64,000 bases of DNA from Brevundimonas sp. M20. GTDB lineage: Bacteria > Pseudomonadota > Alphaproteobacteria > Caulobacterales > Caulobacteraceae. Below, one piece after another: positions 45,707 through 53,835 of the stretch. The DNA is taken from assembly GCF_006547065.1 (NCBI RefSeq), contig NZ_CP041243.1, forward strand, positions 2,123,001 to 2,187,000. The letters are read 5' to 3'. Position 1 is the stretch's first letter. Every line of letters begins with the position of its first letter. The notes under the pieces were generated by a model. That model searched no databases, had not been told where the DNA came from, and saw only the letters and a program-made list of their open reading frames with translations. The position numbers and the translations under genes were made by a program.

Positions 45707-47557
45707 TCACCCGCCCTTGAACTGCAGCTCCGCCAGATGCGCGTACAGGCCGCCCTTGGCGATCAGGGCGGCGTGGGCGCCCTCCTCGACCACCTTGCCG
45801 TCCTCCATCACCACGATGCGGTCGGCGCGCAGGACCGTCGCCAGACGGTGGGCGATGACCAGCGTCGTCCGCGTCTCCATCGCCTGATCCAGCGCCGCCT
45901 GCACAAGCCGCTCGCTCTCGGCGTCCAGCGCCGAGGTGGCCTCGTCCAGCAGCAGGATCGGCGCCTCGCGGACCAGCGCCCGCGCGATGGCCAGACGTTG
46001 CCGCTGGCCGCCCGACAGGCTCTTGCCGCGCTCGCCCAGAGGGGTGTCGAACTGCTCCGGCAGGGCCTCGATGAAGCCCAGCGCCTGCGCTTCTCCGGCG
46101 GCGGTGCGGACCTCTTCGTCCGTGGCGGCTTCGCGGCCGAAGCGGATGTTTTCGTTCGCGGAACCCGAGAACAGCGGAGCCTCCTGCGAGACCCAGGCGA
46201 AGCGGTTGCGCACCTCGGTCGGGTCCGCGTCGCGCACGTCCACACCGTCCACCGACACCACGCCCGACTGCGGGTCATAGAAGCGCAGCAACAGGCGGAA
46301 GACCGTCGACTTGCCCGCGCCCGACGGCCCGACCAGAGCCACCGTCTCCCCCGGACGCACCGTCAGGCTGAAGCCCTTGAGGGCCGGCAGGTCCGGACGC
46401 CCCGGATAGGCGAACTCGACCGCCGACATCGACACCTCGCCGACCGGCGGCTGCGGCAGAACCTTGGGGGTCTCCGGCGCGGCGATGGCCGCCTGCGCCC
46501 GCATCAGCTCGTCGATCCGCTCCATGGCGCCCGCGGCCTTCTGCACATCGCCCCAGCTCTCGCCCAGCGCGCCCACGGCCCCCGCCGCGAAGACCGACAG
46601 CAGAACGAACTGCAGCAGGGCCCCGGGGCTCATCCGCCCTGTGATCACGTCCTGCGCGCCCAGCCACAGCACAAGGGTCACGCCGCCGAACATCACCACG
46701 ATGATCATGGCCGTCATCAGCGCCCGCGCCTTCATGCGGATCAGCGAGGCGTTGAACGCATCCTCGACCGCCGCGCCGAAGCGGGCGACCGCGCCGCCGA
46801 CCCGGCCGAAGGCCTGCACCGTCTCTATGGCGTCCACGCTCTCGCCGGCGAAGCCGACGGCGTTGGCGAACCGGTCCTGCGTCGCCACGGTCAGCTTCCT
46901 CACCCGGCGTCCGAACAGGAAGATCGGCCCCAGCAGCAGCGGCACCACCAGCAGCACCAGACCGGTCAGCTTGGGGCTGACCACGAACAGCAGGATGATC
47001 CCGCCGATCAGGGTCAGGAAGTTGCGCAGGGCGAACGACACCGAGGTCGTCATCAGCGTCTCGACCAGGGCGATGTCCGTGGTCAGGCGGCTCAGCACCT
47101 CCCCCGTGCGGATGCGGGCATAGAAGGCCGGGTCCAGCGTCAGGATGCGGTCGAACAGCCCCTTGCGCAGGTCGGCCACGACCCGCTCGCCCGTCTTGGT
47201 CACATAGAAATAGCGCACCGCCGTCGCGACGCCGAGGAACAGGGCGTTGCCGCCGAGCAGCAGGAACCACAGGTTCAGCTGCGCCCCGCCATTCTCGAAC
47301 CCGTGGTCGATGGCGCCGCGCGCCGCCGCCGTCAGGCTGAGCGAGGCCACGGTCGACAGGATCAGCCAGAAGGCCGCCATCGCCATATGGCCCTTGTGCT
47401 TGAGGGCGTAGGGCAGCAGCCGGGCCAGCGGCCGGACGTCGCGTCGCTTCTCGCGCCGGTCGCCCGCCTCGCTCATCTGTTCGGCCAGCAGGGCGCCCGC
47501 GCCGGGGCGTCCGCGCAGGTCGGCGGTGGTGCTGGTCGAGGCGTTCAGATCGGTCAT
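45707..47557 (-). CDS. MsbA-like ABC exporter (fused permease and ATPase)
   Basis: A 616-residue half-transporter. Residues about 65-345 hold six membrane helices (ABC transporter type I). The ATPase has Walker A Gly-Pro-Ser-Gly-Ala-Gly-Lys-Ser-Thr (near 420), signature Leu-Ser-Gly-Gly-Gln-Arg-Gln-Arg, Walker B Ile-Leu-Leu-Leu-Asp-Glu-Ala, and H-loop His in Val-Ile-Ala-His-Arg-Leu. It probably works as a homodimer exporting lipid or a drug. ATG 47555-47557 matches the N-terminus; the upstream extension overlaps the spacer. The long acidic/basic N-terminal tail (about 60 residues) is unusual for MsbA. Confidence 0.93.
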   Translation of the reverse strand: MTDLNASTSTTADLRGRPGAGALLAEQMSEAGDRREKRRDVRPLARLLPYALKHKGHMAMAAFWLILSTVASLSLTAAARGAIDHGFENGGAQLNLWFLLLGGNALFLGVATAVRYFYVTKTGERVVADLRKGLFDRILTLDPAFYARIRTGEVLSRLTTDIALVETLMTTSVSFALRNFLTLIGGIILLFVVSPKLTGLVLLVVPLLLGPIFLFGRRVRKLTVATQDRFANAVGFAGESVDAIETVQAFGRVGGAVARFGAAVEDAFNASLIRMKARALMTAMIIVVMFGGVTLVLWLGAQDVITGRMSPGALLQFVLLSVFAAGAVGALGESWGDVQKAAGAMERIDELMRAQAAIAAPETPKVLPQPPVGEVSMSAVEFAYPGRPDLPALKGFSLTVRPGETVALVGPSGAGKSTVFRLLLRFYDPQSGVVSVDGVDVRDADPTEVRNRFAWVSQEAPLFSGSANENIRFGREAATDEEVRTAAGEAQALGFIEALPEQFDTPLGERGKSLSGGQRQRLAIARALVREAPILLLDEATSALDAESERLVQAALDQAMETRTTLVIAHRLATVLRADRIVVMEDGKVVEEGAHAALIAKGGLYAHLAELQFKGG

Positions 47558-47609
47558 GGCCGCGCCTCTTGCCCCGGAACGCCCCCCGGTGTAAACGCCG
47601 CCGCTCACT

Positions 47610-47640
47610 CCCGCCGCTTCCGTGGCGGGTTTCTCATTTT
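47610..47640 (+). promoter_or_regulatory. Hairpin with T-rich tail upstream of rpmE
   Basis: CCCGCC pairs with GGCGGG around GCTTCCGT and is followed by TTTCTCATTTT. It precedes the rpmE start (47691) by about 50 bases. There is no gene upstream on the plus strand for it to terminate, so it may be an L31 leader or attenuator. Confidence 0.5.
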
Positions 47641-47690
47641 ACGCGCACGGACGGTCGGCATCGTCACCGCGCAGAGACCGGACGACGACC

Positions 47691-47915
47691 ATGAAAGCGG
47701 ACACGCACCCCGACTACCACTTCATCACTGTCGTGATGACCGATGGCACCTCGTATCAGACCCGTTCGACCTACGGGAAAGAGGGCGCGACCCTGAACCT
47801 GGATATCGATCCGACCACGCACCCGGCCTGGACCGGCGGCAACCAGCACATGCTGGACCGCGGCGGCCGCGTTTCGCGCTTCAACAACAAGTTCGCCGGC
47901 TTCATCAAGAAGTAA
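47691..47915 (+). CDS. rpmE: Ribosomal protein bL31
   Basis: A 74-residue large-subunit protein. The N-terminus [10 protein letters not shown] and the later [10 protein letters not shown] and Gly-Arg-Val-Ser-Arg-Phe-Asn-Asn-Lys are bL31. No zinc-binding cysteines are present, so this is the zinc-free form. ATG 47691 is chosen; a longer frame from 47622 overlaps the hairpin and has no homology. A strong terminator follows. Confidence 0.95.
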   Translation: MKADTHPDYHFITVVMTDGTSYQTRSTYGKEGATLNLDIDPTTHPAWTGGNQHMLDRGGRVSRFNNKFAGFIKK

Positions 47916-47954
47916 GTCTGGCTTTCCAGCCACACCGCTTCGGCAAGACGAAAA

Positions 47955-47986
47955 GAAGGCGTCGGTCCCACGGACCGGCGCCTTTC
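47955..47986 (+). terminator. Terminator after rpmE
   Basis: AAGGCGTCGGTCC pairs with GGACCGGCGCCTT around CAC and ends in TTTCTGTTTCT. One mismatch or G-U pair. Confidence 0.85.
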
Positions 47987-48076
47987 TGTTTCTCCGGAAC
48001 GCCGATAAGGTCACCGCGTTGGCTTTCGGGGCGTGGACGTTGTGTCCGTGCGGCGAAACGGACGAAGAGCGACGTG

Positions 48077-49639
48077 ATGAATCGACGGCAATTGGGTTTG
48101 GGCGCGGCGGTTTCGGCGCTGGCGTCCTCGTTCGGCGCGAGTGCGCTGGCGCAGACCCGTGACCCGGGCGCGGTCGCCTTCTACGACAGCTTCAACGACC
48201 AGCTGGCCCGTCTCCCCGCGACCATCCAGCCGGACGTCCGCACCTTCTACGAGATGAACGGCTGGCGCCCGGTGTGGACCGCCGACCGCGTCCGCACCCT
48301 TCAGTCGTCGGCCGCCCGCGCTGAACGCCACGGTCTGTCGCCGGCCGACTTCTTCGATTTCAACGCCCTGGCCGCTGATCGCGCCGGCGGTGAGATGAAG
48401 ACCACCGCCGCGGCCCTGACCTACGCCCGCGTCCTCGCCGAGGGCCGCGTCCGTCCCGAGACGGTCGAGGACCTGTGGGAGATGCAGAAGAACCGCGTCG
48501 ATCTGCCCGCCGGGCTGAACGACGCGCTGGCGACCAATCGCCTGCTCGACTGGTTCGAGGGGCTGGCCCCGACCGACATCGGCTATTCCAACCTGTCGGC
48601 GGGCTATGTCCGCTATCGCCGCCTGATCAGCAGCGGCGGAGGCTGGCCCGCCTTCCGCGTCGGCGCCAACATCGAACCGGGCGGCAGCGACAGCCGCATC
48701 CCCGCCATCGTCCAGCGTCTCGTCGCCGAGGGCGATCTGTCCGCCGCCGACGGCGCGCGTATCTCGGCCATGGGCAATGTCTATGGCCCGGATCTCCAGA
48801 CCGGCATTCGCAGCTTCCAGACCCGTCATGGCCTGGTCGCCGACGGCCGCATCGGAACCGGCACCCAACGCTCGCTCTCGGCCTCGGCCGAGGACCGCGC
48901 CCGCCAGATCGCCCTGAACCTGGAACGCCGCCGCTGGCTCAAGCGCGACCTGCAACCCGAGCGGATCGAGGTCAACACGGCCGCGGCCATCATGGTGTAC
49001 TGGAAGGACAATCGTCCGGTGCACTCGAACCGGGTCGTCGTCGGCTCGGCCGAAAACCAGACCCCCAGCCTCGAAAAGCCGTTCGCTTCGGTCGTGGCCA
49101 ACCCGCCCTGGTACGTCCCCGCCGGCATCGCCCGTCGCGAGATCCTGCCGCGCGGCCCGGCCTATCTGGCCAGCCAGAACATGTACATTCAGAACGGCAC
49201 GGTCATCCAGCGCGCCGGTCCGACCGCCGCGCTCGGCTATGTGAAGTTCGAGCTGCGCGACAGCTACGCCATCTTCCTGCACGACACCCCGTCAAAGGCC
49301 GCCTTCAACCTGGCCATGCGCCAGCGCAGCCACGGCTGCGTGCGGGTTCAGAACGCGGTCGAGTTCGCCCGCCTGTTGCTGTCGCCGGACCCGACCCTGC
49401 TGGGCCAGTTCGATACGGCGCAGGACACCCGTGAGACCAAGCGTATCCAGGTCGGCCGCGAGATTGGCGTGCGCCTGCTCTACTGGACCGCCTTCGTCGA
49501 CGGTCAGGGCCGCGTCGCCTTCCGCGAGGATGTCTATGAGCGTGACGCCAAGCTGGCCGAGGCCCTGGGCATCGGCGTCAGCCTGCCCCGCCCGGTCGAT
49601 GACGGCCGCGGCCGCGACGCCAACGACGTCGGCCCGTAA
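48077..49639 (+). CDS. L,D-transpeptidase (YcbB/LdtD-like) with twin-arginine-like signal
   Basis: A 520-residue exported peptidoglycan cross-linker. The N-terminus Met-Asn-Arg-Arg-Gln-Leu-Gly-Leu-Gly-Ala-Ala looks like a Tat signal. A peptidoglycan-binding domain (about 225-300; Leu-Gln-Thr-Gly-Ile-Arg-Ser-Phe-Gln) precedes the YkuD catalytic domain. The nucleophile is Cys421 in Ser-His-Gly-Cys-Val-Arg-Val, with the upstream catalytic His in Phe-Leu-His-Asp-Thr-Pro. It joins stem peptides by 3-3 bonds using a tetrapeptide donor. ATG 48077 starts the coding signal. The open frame upstream to 45665 has no homology. Confidence 0.94.
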   Translation: MNRRQLGLGAAVSALASSFGASALAQTRDPGAVAFYDSFNDQLARLPATIQPDVRTFYEMNGWRPVWTADRVRTLQSSAARAERHGLSPADFFDFNALAADRAGGEMKTTAAALTYARVLAEGRVRPETVEDLWEMQKNRVDLPAGLNDALATNRLLDWFEGLAPTDIGYSNLSAGYVRYRRLISSGGGWPAFRVGANIEPGGSDSRIPAIVQRLVAEGDLSAADGARISAMGNVYGPDLQTGIRSFQTRHGLVADGRIGTGTQRSLSASAEDRARQIALNLERRRWLKRDLQPERIEVNTAAAIMVYWKDNRPVHSNRVVVGSAENQTPSLEKPFASVVANPPWYVPAGIARREILPRGPAYLASQNMYIQNGTVIQRAGPTAALGYVKFELRDSYAIFLHDTPSKAAFNLAMRQRSHGCVRVQNAVEFARLLLSPDPTLLGQFDTAQDTRETKRIQVGREIGVRLLYWTAFVDGQGRVAFREDVYERDAKLAEALGIGVSLPRPVDDGRGRDANDVGP

Positions 49640-49648
49640 GCCGCTCAG

Positions 49649-50032
49649 CTAGGGAAGCTGCTCGGCGCTGATCCGCACCGCGTCACATCCGGCGGCGACC
49701 ACATCCACGCGATGTGGCCAGCCGGGCGTCACATAGCCGCCCGTGGTGCGGTGAATGCCGCCGTCATCCTCGCAAACGGCGCGCACCGCGCCGCTGGCGT
49801 TGAACTTGGCCAGCCGGAAGACCCGCTGCCCCGCAGACAGGTCGCCCTGCCAGCTGAAGTCGCCCGGAACGGTCGACACGACCTCCAGCGTCAGGGCCGT
49901 CTCGCCCCGATTGTCGATGATCACCAGCGACCGGCCGCTCAGAACCACGCCCGCCGACAGCAGGCCCAGAAGCACCACCGCCCCGGTGATGGCGATCAGC
50001 AGACGCCAGCCACCGCTCAGCTTCGCCTTCAC
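49649..50032 (-). CDS. Small membrane-anchored protein next to rcdA
   Basis: A 127-residue protein with one N-terminal helix (Leu-Ile-Ala-Ile-Thr-Gly-Ala-Val-Val-Leu-Leu-Gly, residues 11-31) and a soluble beta-rich part (Val-Ile-Ile-Asp-Asn-Arg-Gly, Phe-Ser-Trp-Gln-Gly, Gly-Gly-Tyr-Val-Thr-Pro-Gly) with two cysteines. The topology is an anchor with a periplasmic domain. Its start overlaps the rcdA stop by four bases (ATGA), so it is cotranslated with rcdA. The family is unknown to me. Confidence 0.78.
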   Translation of the reverse strand: MKAKLSGGWRLLIAITGAVVLLGLLSAGVVLSGRSLVIIDNRGETALTLEVVSTVPGDFSWQGDLSAGQRVFRLAKFNASGAVRAVCEDDGGIHRTTGGYVTPGWPHRVDVVAAGCDAVRISAEQLP

Positions 50033-50565
50033 TGGCGGAACGCCGCCGCCAGTCGATCCAGCTGGCTCTGCACCGGATTGACCGCCTCTTCCTCGGGCGC
50101 ATCGAGATACATCTTGCGATCCAGATGCAGGACGCGGTCATACAGCCGCTCGGACCGGACCAGATACTCGACCAGAGCGATCGGCAGGTCGCCATGGCCC
50201 GGCTCGGTCTCCAGCTTGCGCTCGGCCAGACGGTAACGGGTTTCGCAGGCGGCCAGCGCGGTCATGTCCCCCTCCCGCACGGCCCGCTGCACCAGCAGCC
50301 ACGACGCGATCTGCATCAGACGCGTCGTCAGCTTCATGCTCTCGCCCGCATAGGCCAGGGCGGCGGCGCGCGACAGCAGCTTGGATTCCCGACGTCCATC
50401 CCCGTCCAGATAGGCGGCGGTCTCCTCGACCAGCTCCATCCCTTCACGGAAGGTGCGGTCGAACAGTTCCGAACGCGCGAAGTCGTCCACCACCGCTTCG
50501 CGGCTGCGGCCCGGGGGCGCCAGAATGACGGTGTCGTCGGTGGGCATGAACTCAACCAAACTCAT
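50029..50565 (-). CDS. rcdA: RcdA-family protease adaptor (DUF1465)
   Basis: A 178-residue alphaproteobacterial protein. In Caulobacter RcdA works with CpdR and PopA to deliver CtrA and other substrates to the ClpXP protease. Features that match DUF1465 include Phe-Asp-Arg-Thr-Phe-Arg-Glu-Gly-Met, Ala-Leu-Ala-Tyr-Ala-Gly-Glu-Ser-Met-Lys-Leu-Thr-Thr-Arg-Leu-Met, Ser-Trp-Leu-Leu-Val-Gln-Arg-Ala-Val and a C-terminal Arg-Met-Tyr-Leu. The length is right for the three-helix adaptor. It is the first gene of a two-gene unit and is followed by the membrane protein above. Confidence 0.93.
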   Translation of the reverse strand: MSLVEFMPTDDTVILAPPGRSREAVVDDFARSELFDRTFREGMELVEETAAYLDGDGRRESKLLSRAAALAYAGESMKLTTRLMQIASWLLVQRAVREGDMTALAACETRYRLAERKLETEPGHGDLPIALVEYLVRSERLYDRVLHLDRKMYLDAPEEEAVNPVQSQLDRLAAAFRQ

Positions 50566-50660
50566 GGAATGCGCGTATCCGTATCACGACCCGCGCGAAT
50601 GCGCGCGGCTGGACAGCGAACTGCAACGCCCGTGCCATGCACGTCGTGGGGGAAAACCGG

Positions 50661-50864
50661 TCAGCTCCGGAAATTGAACAGCGCATCCGCGGCGTTACGC
50701 TGCGAGGACTTGCCGTCGATCGCGGCCCGCGACCGGGCTATCTCGGCCTCGAGTGTCTCGATCCGCTCCCTCAGGTCCTCGACAGAATAGCCGTCCAGAT
50801 CCTCGCGCGTCAGGGCGATCAGGGGCGCGCCGCGCGCGGGCCGAGGCTCAAGATCTTCAAACAT
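50661..50864 (-). CDS. DUF1192 protein
   Basis: A 67-residue acidic/helical protein of family DUF1192. The conserved start Met-Phe-Glu-Asp-Leu-Glu-Pro-Arg-Pro and then a coiled helix (Leu-Arg-Glu-Arg-Ile-Glu-Thr-Leu-Glu-Ala-Glu-Ile-Ala-Arg) define the family, found beside rcdA in alphaproteobacteria. ATG 50862-50864 has AGGAGG about five bases before; the in-frame ATG at 50885 is too far up. Function unknown. The stop is about 95 bases from the rcdA start. Confidence 0.9.
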   Translation of the reverse strand: MFEDLEPRPARGAPLIALTREDLDGYSVEDLRERIETLEAEIARSRAAIDGKSSQRNAADALFNFRS

Positions 50865-50941
50865 CACCGCCTCCTTCGTGGTCATCGGGGACGCAAGCCC
50901 CTATCTCACGCCCGGACACGGACGATTGCAAGGATGACGGA

Positions 50942-51913
50942 ATGCGGGTGATCGAGATCACGGGCGGCGCGGGCCCTGCGGAAGCCCTCGTTCTCGCCGA
51001 ACGTCCCGATCCGGTCCCCGAAGCGGGACAGATCCGCATCCGCGTGCACGCCTCGGGCGTAAACCGTCCCGATTTGCTCCAGCGCAACGGCTTCTACGCT
51101 CCCCCTCCCGGCGCCTCCGACGTTCTGGGGCTGGAAGTGGCGGGCGAAGTCGAACAGGTCGGCGAAGGCGTCACCCGCTGGGCTGTCGGTGATCGCGTCT
51201 GCGCCCTGCTGGGCGGTGGCGGCTATGCGGATCAGGTCGTGGTCGACGCCCGCCACGCCCTGCCCCTGCCCACCGATGTGGATTTCATCCAGGCGGCCGC
51301 CCTGCCCGAGACGGTCTGCACCGTCTTCGCCAATGTCTTCGAGGCCGGAGCCCTGAAGGCCGGCGAAACCCTGCTGATCCATGGGGCCACCAGCGGCATC
51401 GGCGTGACCGCCATCCAGATGGCGAAGGCGGCGGGCGCGAAGGTCATCGCCACCTCCAGAGGCGCGGCCAAGAGCGAGGCGGCGCGCGCGCTCGGCGCCG
51501 ATCTCAGTCTGGACAGCACCGCGGGCGACATGACCACCGCCATCCGCGACTTCGGCGGCGTCGATGTGGTGCTGGACATGCTGGGCGCCGACTACGCCGA
51601 ACTCAATCAGGCGGTGCTCAAGCCGTTCGGCCGCTGGGTCATCATCGCCACCCTGACCGGCGCGTTGGCGCAGATCGATCTGCTCAAGCTGATGATGAAG
51701 CGGATCGTGCTGACCGGCTCGACCCTGCGCGCCCGTCCGGCGGACGAGAAGGCTCGCCTGATCGCGGCCGTGCAAGCCGCTGCCTGGCCCTGGCTGGTCT
51801 CGGGCGCGCTCAAGCCGCCCATCGACGCCGTTTTCCCGCTGGAACAGGCCGCGCGGGCCCATCAGCGCCTGGAACGCGGTGATCACATCGGCAAGATCGT
51901 CCTGACCGCCTGA
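50942..51913 (+). CDS. NAD(P)H-quinone oxidoreductase, zinc-independent MDR family
   Basis: A 323-residue medium-chain dehydrogenase/reductase of the quinone oxidoreductase (TP53I3-like) type. Motifs are Gly-Val-Asn-Arg-Pro-Asp-Leu-Leu-Gln-Arg, Val-Leu-Gly-Leu-Glu-Val-Ala-Gly-Glu-Val, the Rossmann loop in His-Gly-Ala-Thr-Ser-Gly-Ile-Gly-Val-Thr (near 148) and Leu-Glu-Gln-Ala-Ala-Arg-Ala-His. No zinc-binding Cys cluster. It reduces quinones or enones with NADPH. ATG 50942 has AAGGA seven bases upstream; homology starts there. Divergent from the DUF1192 gene. Confidence 0.93.
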   Translation: MRVIEITGGAGPAEALVLAERPDPVPEAGQIRIRVHASGVNRPDLLQRNGFYAPPPGASDVLGLEVAGEVEQVGEGVTRWAVGDRVCALLGGGGYADQVVVDARHALPLPTDVDFIQAAALPETVCTVFANVFEAGALKAGETLLIHGATSGIGVTAIQMAKAAGAKVIATSRGAAKSEAARALGADLSLDSTAGDMTTAIRDFGGVDVVLDMLGADYAELNQAVLKPFGRWVIIATLTGALAQIDLLKLMMKRIVLTGSTLRARPADEKARLIAAVQAAAWPWLVSGALKPPIDAVFPLEQAARAHQRLERGDHIGKIVLTA

Positions 51914-51926
51914 GGCTCCGGCAGGG

Positions 51927-51963
51927 CGGGAGGCCTCTCTCCTTTCGGAAAGGAAGCCTCCCG
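51927..51963. terminator. Terminator between convergent qor-like and CVNH genes
   Basis: CGGGAGGC pairs with GCCTCCCG, with an inner CCTTTC/GAAAGG stem. Both stops face it. No T tract, so it may act in both directions by the stem alone. Confidence 0.65.
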
Positions 51964-51978
51964 ACCGTCAGGAGTTCC

Positions 51979-52581
51979 TCAGCGACCGCCGCGCCGCACG
52001 GGGCGCAGCGACGAGATGCGATCGTTGATGCCCCACTGTTGCAGGTTGCGAACGTCGTCACGGAACGTCCGGCAGTTGCCGCGATAGTAGGCGTCCGTGC
52101 AGACCTCCCACTCGCCGCGCAACTGCATTGAGCTGATGGCGTCGTTCAGGCCGGAGTTGGCCAGGTTCGGGATCGCGTCCGAGAAATTGTAGGAGGCTCC
52201 GCGGAAGTTGGCGTCCCGATACACGGTGATCGAGGCGCGACCGCCCCAGCCACCACCGCCGCCACCCCAACCGCCGCCGTTGCCGCCGCCCGGACGATCT
52301 TCATACTCGCCACGCACCGGACCACAGACCAGCAGGCCGTCGTTGTTGCGAATTTCATAGTTTCCGCAGCGATTGAGCTCGATCGAGGTGCCGCGAATGT
52401 CGCCACGACGGGTGCGGCAGTCGGCGTACAGGCGACCGCGGTTCACATACTCCCCGCTGCAGGAGTCGCGGTAGTCACCACGGGGGGCGACGCGCTCCTG
52501 ACCGCCGCCCAAGGCGGGCGCCCGCTCCTGGCCGTTTGCGGCCGACATCAACGCCACTGCGGCAAGTGTCTCGATAAACAT
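51979..52581 (-). CDS. Secreted CVNH plus beta/gamma-crystallin protein
   Basis: A 200-residue exported protein with two lectin-like or stress-related modules. After a short signal (Met-Phe-Ile-Glu-Thr-Leu-Ala-Ala-Val) residues about 34-88 match the cyanovirin-N homology domain: Tyr-Arg-Asp-Ser-Cys-Ser-Gly-Glu-Tyr, Leu-Tyr-Ala-Asp-Cys-Arg, Ser-Ile-Glu-Leu-Asn-Arg-Cys and Asn-Asp-Gly-Leu-Leu-Val-Cys. A glycine/tryptophan-rich linker (Gly-Gly-Gly-Trp-Gly-Gly) joins a C-terminal beta/gamma-crystallin pair (Ile-Thr-Val-Tyr-Arg-Asp-Ala-Asn-Phe-Arg-Gly, Trp-Glu-Val-Cys). ATG 52579-52581 has GGGAGGG upstream. The combination suggests a carbohydrate- or calcium-binding surface protein. Confidence 0.85.
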   Translation of the reverse strand: MFIETLAAVALMSAANGQERAPALGGGQERVAPRGDYRDSCSGEYVNRGRLYADCRTRRGDIRGTSIELNRCGNYEIRNNDGLLVCGPVRGEYEDRPGGGNGGGWGGGGGGWGGRASITVYRDANFRGASYNFSDAIPNLANSGLNDAISSMQLRGEWEVCTDAYYRGNCRTFRDDVRNLQQWGINDRISSLRPVRRGGR

Positions 52582-52796
52582 GGGGTCCCTCCCAGTGCCA
52601 AGGTGACGCAGTAACGCGTCGATGAAGCCAGTGTTCAACAGCCAAGGTGAACCGTTGCTGTACGGCTTTGTTCGAGATCGTTTCTTTTTCCCGCGAATAG
52701 GCCTATATCCGTACCATCAGCGCCCGGCCGAAAGGTCGGGCGCCGTCGTATCCGGAACCCGCCGTGACGGGTCCAAAGCAGGAAGCGAATACGCTT

Positions 52797-53468
52797 ATGA
52801 CCGACATTCTGATGCCCAAGGCCACCGCGGTCTGGATGGTCGACAACACCTCGCTGACGTTCGAGCAGATCGCCGACTTCTGCGGCCTGCATCCGCTGGA
52901 AGTGCGCGGCATCGCCGACGGTGACGTGGCGCGCGACATCCGCGGCGTCGATCCGATCACCGGCGGACAGCTGACCCGCGAAGAGCTGGACAAGGCCCAG
53001 GACGATTCGAACTACCGCATGAAGGCCGTGGTCAGCCGCCACGCCGAACTGCTCAAGTCGGCCAAGCCGGCGCCGAAATACACTCCGGTCTCGCGTCGTC
53101 AGGACCGCCCGGACGCCATCGCATGGTTCGTCCGCAACCACCCGGAAGTGACCGACGCCCAGATCTCGAAGCTGCTCGGCACCACCAAGGCCACCATCGA
53201 GACCGTGCGGAACCGCACGCACTGGAACTCGGCCAACATCAAGCCGGTCGACCCGGTGACCCTGGGCCTCGTCGGCCAGCTGGCGCTGGACGAGCTGGTC
53301 AAAAAGGCCGCCGAGAAGAAGGCCAAGGACGACGCCAAGCGTGGCGGCGCCACCCTGCAGGCCGTCGATGCCCCGGTCGAGGATGCCGAACCGGAGTTCG
53401 TCCCCGAGGAGCGCGAGCGCCGCGGCGCCGAACCGACCGCCGAGTCGGTCTTCGGCGCCCGCGACTAA
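52797..53468 (+). CDS. trcR: Cell-cycle transcriptional regulator TrcR (DUF1013)
   Basis: A 223-residue DUF1013 protein, an alphaproteobacterial cell-cycle regulator. Core motifs are Met-Val-Asp-Asn-Thr-Ser-Leu-Thr-Phe-Glu-Gln-Ile-Ala-Asp-Phe-Cys, Glu-Val-Arg-Gly-Ile-Ala-Asp-Gly and Gln-Ile-Ser-Lys-Leu-Leu-Gly-Thr-Thr-Lys-Ala-Thr-Ile (a helix-turn-helix near 125-145). The tail from 160 is charged (Lys-Lys-Ala-Ala-Glu-Lys-Lys). ATG 52797 has CAGGAAG upstream. A terminator follows. It may tune CtrA- or GcrA-type programmes, as reported for the family; the link is from family knowledge. Confidence 0.9.
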   Translation: MTDILMPKATAVWMVDNTSLTFEQIADFCGLHPLEVRGIADGDVARDIRGVDPITGGQLTREELDKAQDDSNYRMKAVVSRHAELLKSAKPAPKYTPVSRRQDRPDAIAWFVRNHPEVTDAQISKLLGTTKATIETVRNRTHWNSANIKPVDPVTLGLVGQLALDELVKKAAEKKAKDDAKRGGATLQAVDAPVEDAEPEFVPEERERRGAEPTAESVFGARD

Positions 53469-53493
53469 CTTCCCCGCCCGGGGGAGAATTAAA

Positions 53494-53523
53494 ACGGCCC
53501 CGGAGATCTCTCTCCGGGGCCGT
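53494..53523 (+). terminator. Terminator after trcR
   Basis: A perfect 13-bp stem ACGGCCCCGGAGA/TCTCCGGGGCCGT around TCTC, between trcR and the convergent DUF465 gene. It can serve both strands; no strong T tract. Confidence 0.85.
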
Positions 53524-53545
53524 CGTCATTTCGGGAGGCGTGAAC

Positions 53546-53719
53546 CTAGTGGCTACGCGCCTCCAGACTGGTGATCTCTTCCTTGAGCCGAAGCTTCTGC
53601 TGCTTGAGCTCCCTTACGCGAAGCGAGTCCGTTGCCGGGTTCCGGATCTCGCGCTGGATGGTCTCATCCAGGTTGCGATGACGGTTTCCCAGTTCGCGGA
53701 TACGAGCTTCGATGGTCAT
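53546..53719 (-). CDS. DUF465 (YdcH-like) protein
   Basis: A 57-residue helical protein of the YdcH/DUF465 family. Motifs: Ala-Arg-Ile-Arg-Glu-Leu-Gly-Asn-Arg-His-Arg-Asn-Leu-Asp-Glu-Thr-Ile and Leu-Lys-Gln-Gln-Lys-Leu-Arg-Leu-Lys-Glu-Glu-Ile. ATG 53717-53719 is chosen, with GGAGG nine bases upstream. A second DUF465 gene is at 54954. Function unknown; DUF465 proteins are small coiled-coil pairs. Confidence 0.9.
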   Translation of the reverse strand: MTIEARIRELGNRHRNLDETIQREIRNPATDSLRVRELKQQKLRLKEEITSLEARSH

Positions 53720-53835
53720 GGCTTGCGCCTCCATGTCTAAGGGACCACTAGAGTGAGCGCCCGGCTTGACCGCCTGTAGAATCACATTCCGGTGAGGCTG
53801 GCGGCCTGCCGGACATCCCGACCCTGGAGCCCGAT

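Noticed and set aside
45665-48076. Very long plus-strand open frame leading into the L,D-transpeptidase gene
   Set aside because: It lies antisense to the well-supported ABC exporter and encodes an Arg/Gln/His-rich product with no domain; in high-GC DNA such frames arise by chance. The real start is ATG 48077.
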